Made by a program: the position numbers and the translations under genes | Source of the DNA: Paenibacillus_AA sp045062745 | Lineage (GTDB): Bacteria; Bacillota; Bacilli; Paenibacillales; NBRC-103111 | DNA length: 59,150 nucleotides | Direction: 5' to 3' | Assembly (NCBI RefSeq): GCF_045062745.1 | Contig: NZ_JBJGED010000044.1 | Location: 1 to 59,150 of the forward strand | Shown: one piece after another, positions 49,892 to 58,672 of the stretch | Position numbering within the stretch: position 1 is the stretch's first letter | Layout: every line of letters begins with the position of its first letter | The notes under the pieces: model-generated | Told to the model about the DNA's origin: nothing | Database searches by the model: none | The model's input: only the letters and a program-made list of their open reading frames with translations

Positions 49892-51692
49892 CTTCCGTCC
49901 TCCTTTCCTTACGCTTTTCCCGAAGCACTTCCTTATCCGTTCCATGTAGAGTAAAAGGCAGAAGCATTTCCACGACCGTGCCCACGCCTTCATCGCTCGT
50001 AATCCTCAATCCGTACGGAGCACCAAAATAGAGCCCAAGCCGGTCATGAATGCTGCGCACCCCCAAGTGCGTGTAGCGCGAGACGTCCGTCGCCGCCGGT
50101 TCCGCCGGCGGCTTCAGCAGCTCCGTCAGCGCCGCCTCTGGGATGCCGACGCCGTCGTCGGCAATGCGCACCCGCACCCCTTCGGCCGTCACCTCGCTCG
50201 TGACGACGATGGAGCCCGGCTGCAGCTTCGGCAGAATGCCGTGATAGAGGCTGTTCTCGACGAGCGGCTGAATCGAGAACTTCGGCACGAGCATCGGCAG
50301 CGTCGCTTCCTCGACGTCCACCTCCAGCACGAACTGATCCGGGAACCGGACCGACATCAGGTAGACGTAATGTTCGACCGCCTGCAGCTCCTGCGCGAGC
50401 GGGACGAGCTCTTCGGTCTTATCCATATGGAGGGGGAGGAGCGCGGAGAGGCTTGTGATCATCCGGTCGACCTCTTCCGATTGTCCGTGCCTGGACAAAT
50501 AGCTGATCGAGTTGAGCGTATTGTACAGAAAATGCGGCTGCATCTGCGCCTGCAGCACCTTGAGCTCGTAATGCTTCTTCGCCTTCTCCGTCGTGACCAG
50601 GTCGTCCATAAGCTGCTTGATCCGCCCGACCATCTTGTTGAACGTCGACACGAGGATGCCGAACTCGTCGCGGTAGCGCTGCTCGACCGTCGAGCGGAAG
50701 TCCCCCGCGCTCAGCTTCTCCATCTGGCGCGCTAGCGCCTTCATCGGGCGGGTCATCGTCCGCGACAGCCAGAGCGAGACGATGGCGCACGGCACGATGC
50801 CGAGCAGCCCGATCAGCAGCGCGTACGTGCGGATCCAACGGATCGAGGCGTACATCTGCTCTTCCTTCAGGACGGCCATCACCTGCCAGCCCCACTTGTT
50901 GTTCGTCATGCGGGTCACGTAGATCGGGTTGCCGGCGGTATCTTTCGTCTTGTAAGGCTCGACCAGCGTGCGCTCCATCAACTCTTCCGGGAGCCCGGCC
51001 AGATCGTATTGCTTCTTATAAACGTCGTATTGCACATACGGGTTGTTCACGGTGAGGGGCCGTTTTTTGGCGCTCAGCAGCAGCAAATCCTGCCGGGACG
51101 TATACGTCCAATCCCCATAAGCCGCCAGCACCCCCTGGATGTCGAGATCGGCCACGAGGTTTCCGAGAATTTCCCCCTTGGGCCCCAGCATACGCACAAT
51201 ATATGAAATCGTGTAGTCCGACACCGGCGACATGTAAGGCTCGGTCCAATACGTGACCGCCGAGCCCGGGACGTCATGCTCGAGGATCGCCTTGACGTGC
51301 TCCGCCCCTTTGATTTCCCACAAGTACCCCGAGGTGCCGGTCATTTGGCCGTCTGGGGCGATAACATACAAATTTTTGATGTCGTAATTCCAATACAGCC
51401 TGTGGTTCTCGAGCAGCTTGGTGACCTCGGCCTTATCCGGAGACAGGAGCCGTTCGTCCTTCGACAGCGCGAGCAGGTTGCCCTGCAAATCCTTCATGAA
51501 TTGATTGAGCAGAACATCGGTCCGTTCCAGCAAGTGCGCGACATAGCCCGTCTGCTGCTTCGTGAATTGGTGGTAGACGTATTGCTGCGAGCCGTACCCC
51601 AGCAGGACGATCAGGCAACTGGTGGAGAGGAAGCTGAGCAGGAACATTTTCATGCCGAGTTTCGGCCGGCGCAGCCAGTGCATGGGCGACAT
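49854..51692 (-). CDS. YesM-type sensor histidine kinase
   Basis: A complete 612-residue kinase. Membrane segment 1 (MFLLSFLSTSCLIVLLGYGS, residues 15-34), an extracellular Cache-like domain of about 260 residues, membrane segment 2 (YALLIGLLGIVPCAIVSLWL), HAMP (MTRPMKALARQMEKLSAGDF), His_kinase motif MQPHFLYNTLNSISYLSRHG with the phospho-accepting His, and HATPase boxes VENSLYHGIL, ADDGVGIP and LGVRSIHDRL. The ATG at 51692 follows GGGAGGTG; upstream in-frame codons belong to the shared promoter region. It diverges from sugar importer 3 by 233 bases and likely senses its substrate. A TATAAT box on the minus strand lies at 51719-51724. Confidence 0.95.
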   Translation of the reverse strand: MSPMHWLRRPKLGMKMFLLSFLSTSCLIVLLGYGSQQYVYHQFTKQQTGYVAHLLERTDVLLNQFMKDLQGNLLALSKDERLLSPDKAEVTKLLENHRLYWNYDIKNLYVIAPDGQMTGTSGYLWEIKGAEHVKAILEHDVPGSAVTYWTEPYMSPVSDYTISYIVRMLGPKGEILGNLVADLDIQGVLAAYGDWTYTSRQDLLLLSAKKRPLTVNNPYVQYDVYKKQYDLAGLPEELMERTLVEPYKTKDTAGNPIYVTRMTNNKWGWQVMAVLKEEQMYASIRWIRTYALLIGLLGIVPCAIVSLWLSRTMTRPMKALARQMEKLSAGDFRSTVEQRYRDEFGILVSTFNKMVGRIKQLMDDLVTTEKAKKHYELKVLQAQMQPHFLYNTLNSISYLSRHGQSEEVDRMITSLSALLPLHMDKTEELVPLAQELQAVEHYVYLMSVRFPDQFVLEVDVEEATLPMLVPKFSIQPLVENSLYHGILPKLQPGSIVVTSEVTAEGVRVRIADDGVGIPEAALTELLKPPAEPAATDVSRYTHLGVRSIHDRLGLYFGAPYGLRITSDEGVGTVVEMLLPFTLHGTDKEVLREKRKERRTEDDTGSERTRALG

Positions 51693-51925
51693 CGCACCTC
51701 CCTGGAGTCGAGTTGATCTATTATACCGCTTCGGCGGCGGATGCACATGCGTATTTTTTTGGGAAACCTGCTTCGGTTTTAGATGTTGGACAATGCTTCC
51801 CGATCGGCGGCCACATGCCAAAAATCAGAAAGGTTTGGATAAAAAACCGAAAAGTCTGGCGGACGGAAGCTCCTTACAATGAGAATTACGCCACCCATCA
51901 AAACCATCATCAAGGAGCAAGCCCT

Positions 51926-52897
51926 ATGGATCAGAGAGAACCTACTGTAACAACCCACGCGTTGGAGGTGAATCCAAGTCCAGTCCCCCGCGCTCGACCG
52001 GCATGGCTGACCGTGCTGATCAAGCACCGGTACCGCTACATGCTGATCTTGCCCGGACTGCTGTACATTTTGCTGTTTCGCTACGGCCCGATGTATGGCA
52101 TTGTAGTTGCTTTTCAAAATTATAACGGATTCAAGGGGATCACCGGAAGTGAATGGGTCGGATTCAAATGGTTCATCCAGTTTTTCGAAGGCCCGGACTT
52201 TTGGCGGTTGCTGCGGAACACCCTAGTGATCAGCCTGCTGAAGATCGGGCTCGGCATGGCGCCGGACGTCGTCTTCGCGATCCTGCTGAACGAGGTGCGG
52301 GGCCGGGTGTTCAAACGGGTCGTACAGACTTTGACGTACATGCCGCATTTCCTGTCCTGGGTCATCATCTACGGCATCGTGCTGGCGTTCCTGGCGACGA
52401 GCAACGGCCTGATCAATCAATGGATTAAGGAGCTCGGCTTCCAGCCAATCCCGTTCTTGACGTCGAACGATTGGTTCCGCTGGGTCATCGTGTTCTCGGA
52501 CATTTGGAAGGACCTCGGCTGGGGGGCGATCATTTATTTGGCGGCACTCGCGGCGATCGATCCGCAGCTCTATGAGGCGGCGGTCATGGACGGGGCGAAC
52601 AAGTGGAGGCAAATCTGGCACATTACGCTGCCCGGCATCCGCAATGTGTTCATTCTGCTCTTGACGCTAAGGCTCGGGAGTGTGCTGGATTCCGGCTTTA
52701 CCCAGATTTTCGCCATGTACAATCCGCTCGTCTATGACTCGGTCGACATTATCGACACGTGGGTGTACCGGGCCGGGATCGTGGAGAATAAGGTTAGCCT
52801 CGCCACGGCGGTCGGCTTGTTCAAGTCGGTGGTGGGGCTGATCCTAGTCGTCAGCGCGAACCGCGTCGCCAAAAAATTCGATTCGCAGCTCTGGTAG
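51926..52897 (+). CDS. LplB-type carbohydrate ABC transporter permease (system 3)
   Basis: First permease of the third importer, 323 residues. It has LIKHRYRYMLILPGLLYILL, the loop GPMYGIVVAFQNYNGF, the EAA motif EAAVMDGANKWRQIWHITLP and a C-terminal NRVAKKFDSQLW. The ATG at 51926 follows CAAGGAG; the frame is open for 71 more codons upstream, into the divergent promoter, which is not coding. Control by the adjacent YesM/YesN pair is likely. Unlike system 2, no glycosidase accompanies it. Confidence 0.94.
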   Translation: MDQREPTVTTHALEVNPSPVPRARPAWLTVLIKHRYRYMLILPGLLYILLFRYGPMYGIVVAFQNYNGFKGITGSEWVGFKWFIQFFEGPDFWRLLRNTLVISLLKIGLGMAPDVVFAILLNEVRGRVFKRVVQTLTYMPHFLSWVIIYGIVLAFLATSNGLINQWIKELGFQPIPFLTSNDWFRWVIVFSDIWKDLGWGAIIYLAALAAIDPQLYEAAVMDGANKWRQIWHITLPGIRNVFILLLTLRLGSVLDSGFTQIFAMYNPLVYDSVDIIDTWVYRAGIVENKVSLATAVGLFKSVVGLILVVSANRVAKKFDSQLW

Positions 52898-52915
52898 CGG
52901 AAGGAGTCATCCATC

Positions 52916-53782
52916 ATGAGAACGTCCCGAGGGGAACGATTGTTTTACGTATGCAATTATGCGGTGTTGGCGGTTAGCGGATTTCTGGCAGTGTTCCCGT
53001 TCTTCTACATCTTGTCCGTCAGCCTCACCCCTTACGTGGAAGTGATCCGGCACGGAGGATTCATCATCATCCCGCGCCATATTACGTTCGAGGCGTACCG
53101 CCAGCTGTTCGAGAATTCGGAGATTCCCCGGGCGTTTCTGAATTCGCTGTTCATTACCGGGACGTCGACCCTGCTCGGTCTCGTGCTTACGACGATGCTC
53201 GCTTACGGCCTCGCCAAGAAGACGCTGCCCGGCCGGAAGGTCATCTTGCTCGTGCTGCTGTTCACGATTTTTTTCAGCGGGGGGCTTATTCCGCAATATT
53301 TGCTGATGAAATGGCTCGGCCTGCTGAATACGTACACGGTGCTGATTTTGTCGGGGACGGTGTCGGTGTTCAATACGTTCGTGATGAAAGGGTTTTTCGA
53401 GAATATGCCGGAAGGGCTGGAGGAGGCGGCACTCATCGATGGAGCGACGGAGCTGCAGACGCTGCGCAAAATCATTCTCCCGCTCTCCAAGCCGGTTATG
53501 GCGACGATCGGGCTGTTCTACGCGGTAGGGCATTGGAATTCGTTCTTCGAGGCGGTGCTGTATGTGCGCGATACGGCCAAACACCCGCTGCAGCCCGTTC
53601 TGCAAAAAATGCTGATGGTGCCGGACGCGAGCGAGATCATGGGCAACATCGAGGATTACGTGCCGAGCGAGGCGCTTAAGATGGCGGCGGTCGTCGTGAC
53701 GATCTTCCCCATCCTGATCGTGTACCCGTTCTTGCAGCAGCATTTTACCAAAGGCGTCCTACTTGGCTCGATCAAAGGCTAG
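52916..53782 (+). CDS. YtcP-type carbohydrate ABC transporter permease (system 3)
   Basis: Second permease of system 3, 288 residues, 18 nt after the first, with GGAAGGAG as ribosome site. It shows SGFLAVFPFFYILSVSLTPY, the FTIFFSGGLIPQYLLMKWLG turn, the EAA motif EEAALIDGATEL and the C-terminus TKGVLLGSIKG. It forms the channel together with the LplB-type protein. Confidence 0.94.
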   Translation: MRTSRGERLFYVCNYAVLAVSGFLAVFPFFYILSVSLTPYVEVIRHGGFIIIPRHITFEAYRQLFENSEIPRAFLNSLFITGTSTLLGLVLTTMLAYGLAKKTLPGRKVILLVLLFTIFFSGGLIPQYLLMKWLGLLNTYTVLILSGTVSVFNTFVMKGFFENMPEGLEEAALIDGATELQTLRKIILPLSKPVMATIGLFYAVGHWNSFFEAVLYVRDTAKHPLQPVLQKMLMVPDASEIMGNIEDYVPSEALKMAAVVVTIFPILIVYPFLQQHFTKGVLLGSIKG

Positions 53783-53838
53783 TCTAGTAAGGCAGTTCGG
53801 TATGAAGTACACTTAACTTATTGGAGGAGATGTCCGGT

Positions 53839-55422
53839 ATGTCCAAAATCAAACCAGTAGTCGCGGTCTTAAGTCTCGCTTCCATTCTGCTCGCCGCCTG
53901 CAGCGGCGGGGACGCCAAGCCGGCCTCGACGGCCACGCCGGGAACTGGCGCGAGTGCGAGCCCGTCCCAATCCCGTACGCCGATTACGCTCGAGATCGAC
54001 CGCTGGTATCCGTCGGCCGTCGAGCTGCCGGCTCCCGAGAAAGATCCGATCAAGCTCCAGGCGAAGAAAGACTTGGGGATCGATCTGAAATTTACGGTTA
54101 CGAACGGGAAGTCGGACGACTGGCGCGCGAAGCTCGGCACCCGGGTATCGTCCAACGATTTGCCGGACCTGATCTATTTCTTCAATATGAAGGATTACCG
54201 TACGGCGGCATCCCAGGAATACATCATTCCGCTGAACGATCTGCTCAACACGAAGAACCTCCCGTCCAACATGAAATGGGTGACGAACGACATGCTGAGC
54301 TCCATGACGGACGAGAACGGCAAGTATTACGGCATTCCGGTGCGCCCGTCTCCGTCCGTGCTCGGCTATTTCATCCGTAAGGATTGGCTCGACGCCTTGA
54401 ATCTGAAGATGCCGGAGACGGTGGAGGACTTCGCCGCGGTGGCGACGGCGTTCGCGACCCAGGATCCGGACAAGAACGGGAAGAAGGACACGTACGGCTT
54501 TACCGCTACCGGGTGTATGACGTGCCAAGACTATTGGGGCCTGATCGGGCCGTTTATGGGCTTCACCAGCCCGGACGAATTCATGACCGAGGGCGACACG
54601 AAGATCAAGGGCGGGTTCACGTCGCCGGAGCTGCGCGCCTACCTGCAATACATGAACAAGCTGATGAAGGACGGCGCGCTCGATCCGGATATCGCCACGA
54701 ATGATGCGAACCGCAAGACGCAGAAGATTGAGCAGGGGCAGGCCGGCATCTTCATGATGACGGGCGACTACCCGCGTACCCAGCTGGAGAACTTGAAGAA
54801 GCTGTTCCCGAAGGCGGAGCTGGCCTATGTGCCGGCCTTGAAGGGTCCGGCGGGCGTCGTCTCGGCGGCGCCGAAGTCGACGGTCGTGAACGCGATCGGC
54901 ATTACGGTGAAGGCTGCGAAGGATCCGGAGAAGGTGAAGCGGATTCTGGAGTTCGCGAACTGGATGTACGGCGGCATTGGGGAGGAGCTGATGCTGTTCG
55001 GCGAGGAAGGCGTCAGCCACAAGAAGGCGAACGGCAAGGTGTCCGAGATTATCCCGGGCAAGCAAAGCGATTATCTGAACGTGTATTCGATGAACGGCGG
55101 TCTGTCGACCCGCTTCGGCGAGCCGGATATCCTGAAGCTGAAGTACAGCGATCCGAAGGAATTGGATGTGGTCAAGGCGATGATCGCAAGCGAAGGCAAG
55201 ACGACATCCGTCTATAGCTTGGGCGCGAAGGAACGGCCGGAGCTGATCAACGACCTGAAGAAGTACCGCGAGGAGATGATGGCGAAGTTCATCTACAACG
55301 CCGCCCCGCTGGACGACGCCGGATGGAACGAGTACGTGAAGCAGCATAACGAGAAGTACAAAGGCAATGAGGTCCGCACCGTCATGATGGACGATCTCAA
55401 GAAGGCGGGCGTGCTGAAATAA
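53839..55422 (+). CDS. LplA-type sugar-binding lipoprotein (system 3)
   Basis: Binding protein of system 3, 527 residues, lipobox SILLAAC (Cys21). Family segments are VSSNDLPDLIYFFNMKDYR and TQDPDKNGKKDTYGF. The ATG at 53839 lies 9 nt after GGAGGAG; nearer ATG and TTG codons overlap that site. Its stop is only 4 bases from the convergent stop of the AraC gene, with no room for a terminator between them. The cargo may be an amino-sugar-containing glycan, judged only from the aminotransferase and deacetylase that follow. Confidence 0.94.
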   Translation: MSKIKPVVAVLSLASILLAACSGGDAKPASTATPGTGASASPSQSRTPITLEIDRWYPSAVELPAPEKDPIKLQAKKDLGIDLKFTVTNGKSDDWRAKLGTRVSSNDLPDLIYFFNMKDYRTAASQEYIIPLNDLLNTKNLPSNMKWVTNDMLSSMTDENGKYYGIPVRPSPSVLGYFIRKDWLDALNLKMPETVEDFAAVATAFATQDPDKNGKKDTYGFTATGCMTCQDYWGLIGPFMGFTSPDEFMTEGDTKIKGGFTSPELRAYLQYMNKLMKDGALDPDIATNDANRKTQKIEQGQAGIFMMTGDYPRTQLENLKKLFPKAELAYVPALKGPAGVVSAAPKSTVVNAIGITVKAAKDPEKVKRILEFANWMYGGIGEELMLFGEEGVSHKKANGKVSEIIPGKQSDYLNVYSMNGGLSTRFGEPDILKLKYSDPKELDVVKAMIASEGKTTSVYSLGAKERPELINDLKKYREEMMAKFIYNAAPLDDAGWNEYVKQHNEKYKGNEVRTVMMDDLKKAGVLK

Positions 55423-55426
55423 AGGT

Positions 55427-56299
55427 TTATTCGATCACGGCATGGGCGTTCCGGTAATCGGTGGCGCTCATGCCGTTCGTTTCTTTGAACACGCGGGTGA
55501 ACGAGCGCAGGGAGGAGAATCCTACGTCATAAGCGATCTCGGACACGGACATATCGGTGGCCGCGAGCAGGCTCGCGGCTCTTCTCACCCGGAGCAGATG
55601 CAAATATTCAAGGAAGTTGCGGCCGAGCAGCTTCTTGAATGCATTGCGTACGACGAAGACACTGACATGGAACCGGTCGGCCACATGTTCGAGCGACAGC
55701 GATTCCTCCATGAAGTGCGTGTTCACGTATTTGATGTACTCCCACTCCTGCGGCTGGGAGACGGCGGGCTGTCCGAGCGCCGAGAAGCCGGGATGGCTGC
55801 GGAAGAACATGTACACCGACTCCAGCAGCTTCAGGCGCATGACGCCCTGCTTGCCGATCCGGTCCGCCTGGTATTCCTCCCATAGCTCGGCCATCACCCT
55901 CTGCATCGCCTCGAAGGCGGCGGGCTGCAGGTCGTAGGACGGCGGCACGTCGTCCGACAGCCTCGGCAGCCATTGTCCCAGCTCGGCGAAATCCGCCTGG
56001 AACAGCAGGTTGACGTCGAACATGCAGATGAATTTCTTCAGCGGCTCGTCTTCCTTGTATGTGAAGGCGTGCAGGTGGTGCGGGAGCAGCAGGTAGACGC
56101 TGCCCGGACGAAGCGGATGCTCCACGCCGTTCACCGTCTGCGTACCGGTCCCGTTCGTCACGAGCGACATCTCGACGAACTCGTGGTGATGGTTGGGGTA
56201 CCCCCCCTGCATGTTGTAGTAGCTCATGAAGAGCGGGAGCTCGCCCTTTTTGAACATATTCAATCGAATGGTATCTTGAAACACCGGAAAGGTCGTCAT
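55427..56299 (-). CDS. AraC family transcriptional regulator with cupin sensor domain
   Basis: A 290-residue one-component regulator. The N-terminal cupin shows YPNHHHEFVEMSLVTNGTG and LLPHHLHAFTY, typical for sugar-sensing AraC proteins; the C-terminus has EESLSLEHVADRFHVSVFVV and IAYDVGFSSLRSFTRVFKET followed by GMSATDYRN. The ATG at 56299 follows GAGGTG. The same frame stays open far upstream, antisense to the aminotransferase gene, which is a GC artefact. It diverges from the DegT-type gene and converges on system 3, so it may control both. Confidence 0.93.
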   Translation of the reverse strand: MTTFPVFQDTIRLNMFKKGELPLFMSYYNMQGGYPNHHHEFVEMSLVTNGTGTQTVNGVEHPLRPGSVYLLLPHHLHAFTYKEDEPLKKFICMFDVNLLFQADFAELGQWLPRLSDDVPPSYDLQPAAFEAMQRVMAELWEEYQADRIGKQGVMRLKLLESVYMFFRSHPGFSALGQPAVSQPQEWEYIKYVNTHFMEESLSLEHVADRFHVSVFVVRNAFKKLLGRNFLEYLHLLRVRRAASLLAATDMSVSEIAYDVGFSSLRSFTRVFKETNGMSATDYRNAHAVIE

Positions 56300-56452
56300 C
56301 GGTTTGCACCTCGGCATTGCTCGTGAGTTGTGTTGCTGCCTGTCAGTATTGTAGCAATTTTTGGCCTGTTTTGATATACGAAATGGCGCGTAACCGTTCT
56401 CAGCCGTCTTTATAATGGAGACAAAATCGGATGAATAAAGGAGATTTGAGCG

Positions 56453-57703
56453 ATGAGCGAGAAATTGGCCATTCTGGGCGGACCGAAGACGAAGACCACG
56501 TCCTTCGGCACCGGCAAGCGATTCGGGCTGGACGAAGCGAAGGAGCTGCTCGAGGCGCTGGAGCAAAACACGCTGTTCTACCATTTCGGCAAAAAGGTCA
56601 AGCAGTTCCTGAGCGACTTCAACGACCTGTATGGGGTCAAGTATAGCGTCGCGACTACTTCCGGCACCGCTTCCATTCACGTGGCGCTGGGTGCGGCCGG
56701 CATTACCGTCGGGGACGAAGTGATCACTAGCCCGATCACCGACCAGGGGACGCTCATCGGGATTTTGTACCAGAATGCGATCCCGGTGTTCGCCGATCTC
56801 GACCCGAACACATACAATATGGATCCGAAGTCCATCGAAGCGAAGATTACGCCGCGGACGAAGGCGATCGTCGTCGTGCACTTGGCGGGCAACCCGGCCG
56901 ATATGGACCCGATCCTCGAGATCGCGAAGAAGCATAACCTGAAGGTTATCGAAGACTGCGCGCAGAGCTACTTGACCAAGTACAAAGGCCGTCTGTGCGG
57001 GACGATCGGCGATTACGGCTGCTTCAGCACGAACGACTTCAAGCACATCTCGACCGGCGACGGCGGGATCGTAACGGTTAACTCCGGCGACGAGCAGGAC
57101 TTCCTGACGACGCATGCGTTCGCGGACAAAAACTTCAAACGGTTCGGCGATCAGGTTCAAAAGGACCTTCACTACTTGGCCCCGAACTACCGGATGACCG
57201 AGCTGCAAGGCGCGGTCGGCATCGCCCAGCTGAAGAAGCTGCCGTGGATCTGCGAGCAGCGGAACCAGTACGGCGACCGGATTACGCAGGGGATCAGCGG
57301 GCTTCCGGGCATCCAGCCGCACAAGGTCGTCGAAGGCAACCAGTGCACGTACTGGTTCTACATGATGACGCTCGACGAGTCGCAGCTTACATGCACGCGC
57401 AAGGAGTTCAGCGAAGCGCTCGCGGCGGAAGGCATTCCGAATCAGGCCGGCTATATCGCGAACGTCATGTACTTGCAGCCGATGTTCGTCAAGCGCCAAG
57501 CGTATCTCGGCAGCCACTTCCCGTTCGACCTGTCGGATATTTCGTACAGCGAGGGCGATTGCCCGAATGCGGAGAACATCCTGAAGACCGCGATCCGGTT
57601 CTCCGTGAACGAGTTTTTCACGGAGCGGGATATCGAGGACATCATCGCCGCGATCCGCAAAGTCGCCGCGCATTTCGCGAAAGTGCCGGCTAGTGCGAAT
57701 TGA
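56453..57703 (+). CDS. DegT/DnrJ/EryC1/StrS-type sugar aminotransferase
   Basis: A PLP-dependent enzyme of 416 residues that normally transfers an amino group to a keto-sugar. The expected features are present: SGTASIHVALGAAGI for cofactor phosphate binding, Asp168 in KVIEDCAQ for the pyridine nitrogen, and the Schiff-base Lys197 in FSTNDFKHISTGDGG. The substrate-side loop NYRMTELQGAVGIAQLKKLP is also typical. The ribosome site AAAGGAGATT precedes the ATG. Oddly, it stands in a sugar-uptake setting with no nucleotide-sugar synthesis genes around, so it might act in catabolism or modification of the imported sugar. A hairpin follows it. Confidence 0.93.
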   Translation: MSEKLAILGGPKTKTTSFGTGKRFGLDEAKELLEALEQNTLFYHFGKKVKQFLSDFNDLYGVKYSVATTSGTASIHVALGAAGITVGDEVITSPITDQGTLIGILYQNAIPVFADLDPNTYNMDPKSIEAKITPRTKAIVVVHLAGNPADMDPILEIAKKHNLKVIEDCAQSYLTKYKGRLCGTIGDYGCFSTNDFKHISTGDGGIVTVNSGDEQDFLTTHAFADKNFKRFGDQVQKDLHYLAPNYRMTELQGAVGIAQLKKLPWICEQRNQYGDRITQGISGLPGIQPHKVVEGNQCTYWFYMMTLDESQLTCTRKEFSEALAAEGIPNQAGYIANVMYLQPMFVKRQAYLGSHFPFDLSDISYSEGDCPNAENILKTAIRFSVNEFFTERDIEDIIAAIRKVAAHFAKVPASAN

Positions 57704-57726
57704 TTGTTACCTGAGTTAGTAAGTAA

Positions 57727-57775
57727 GCCCTCTGCCTTGGTTTGGTTAAAGAACCTGGGCAGGGGGTTGTTTTGT
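57727..57775 (+). terminator. Probable terminator after the aminotransferase gene
   Basis: AAGCCCTCTGCC pairs with GGCAGGGGGTT, with an inner GGTT/AACC helix, and is followed by GTTTT. The T-run is short and interrupted, so read-through into the deacetylase gene is possible. Confidence 0.7.
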
Positions 57776-57874
57776 GCGAATTTTTGTACTTACGGAACAT
57801 GAGGGGGACGTGCTATATTGGAGTAACATCAGGTCAGTCTTGTACTTCTACATTGGGATTGGAGGAGAGAGGAA

Positions 57875-58672
57875 TTGAACATTCGGTATGACCGGTTCCC
57901 GGGCGGCAAGACGAAGGCGTTGACGTTAAGCTTCGACGACGGCCGCACCCAGGATCGTCGGTTGGTGGAGAAGCTGAATACATACGGACTGAAAAGCACC
58001 TTTCATTTGAATTCCGGCAAGCTCGGGCACGATAACTATATTACGGCGGAAGAACTGGCGGGCTTGTTCGCCGGGCATGAAGTGTCCGCGCATACGGTCA
58101 CGCATCCTTTCCTGGAGCAGACTCCGTCCGATCGGATCGTCATGGAGCTGATGGAAGACCGGGCGGCGCTGGAAGCGTTGGTCGGTTACCCGGTGCGGGG
58201 CATGAGCTATCCATTCGGGACGTGGAGCGACCGGGTCGTGCAATTGCTGCCTGCCGTCGGCATTGAGTATGCCCGTACGGTGGCGAGCCACGGCACGTTC
58301 CGCCTGCCGTCGAATTATTTGCTCTGGGACCCGACCTGCCATCACAAGCAGATGGTGGACAAGGCGGCCGAGTTCAACGCCCTGCAGTCGCGGTATCCGA
58401 GACTCGCGTTGTTCTATGTGTGGGGCCATAGCTACGAGTTCGACAACGATAACAATTGGGACCTCGTCGACCGGTTCGGCGAGCAGATAGGCGGACGCGA
58501 CGACATCTGGTACGCTACGAACGCGGAGATCGTGGAGTACATGCGCGCGCTGGAGCGGCTGCGGTTCTCCGTCAGCGGCGCGATCGTGCACAACCCGTCG
58601 GCGGTGTCCGTCTGGATCAGCGCGGGCGGCGACGCCTTCGAAATCGCGGGCGGCGCGACGCTGCAGTTGTAG
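57875..58672 (+). CDS. Polysaccharide deacetylase family (NodB) protein
   Basis: A 265-residue carbohydrate-esterase-4-like protein. Motif 1 is LTLSFDDG (metal Asp22), motif 2 HTVTHP gives the His73/His77 pair, and motif 3 appears as RGMSYPFGTWSD. There is no signal peptide, so unlike most peptidoglycan or chitin deacetylases it is probably cytoplasmic and acts on a small imported sugar. The last 80 residues extend beyond the NodB core. The TTG at 57875 has TGGAGGAGAGAGG before it. It follows the aminotransferase by 172 bases and, with it, suggests handling of N-acetylated sugars. Confidence 0.9.
   Translation: MNIRYDRFPGGKTKALTLSFDDGRTQDRRLVEKLNTYGLKSTFHLNSGKLGHDNYITAEELAGLFAGHEVSAHTVTHPFLEQTPSDRIVMELMEDRAALEALVGYPVRGMSYPFGTWSDRVVQLLPAVGIEYARTVASHGTFRLPSNYLLWDPTCHHKQMVDKAAEFNALQSRYPRLALFYVWGHSYEFDNDNNWDLVDRFGEQIGGRDDIWYATNAEIVEYMRALERLRFSVSGAIVHNPSAVSVWISAGGDAFEIAGGATLQL

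Noticed and set aside
55427..57673. A 748-codon minus-strand frame spanning the AraC gene and the whole aminotransferase gene
   Set aside because: Only the part below 56299 has family features (cupin and AraC helix-turn-helix) and a ribosome site; the rest is antisense to a well-supported PLP enzyme.
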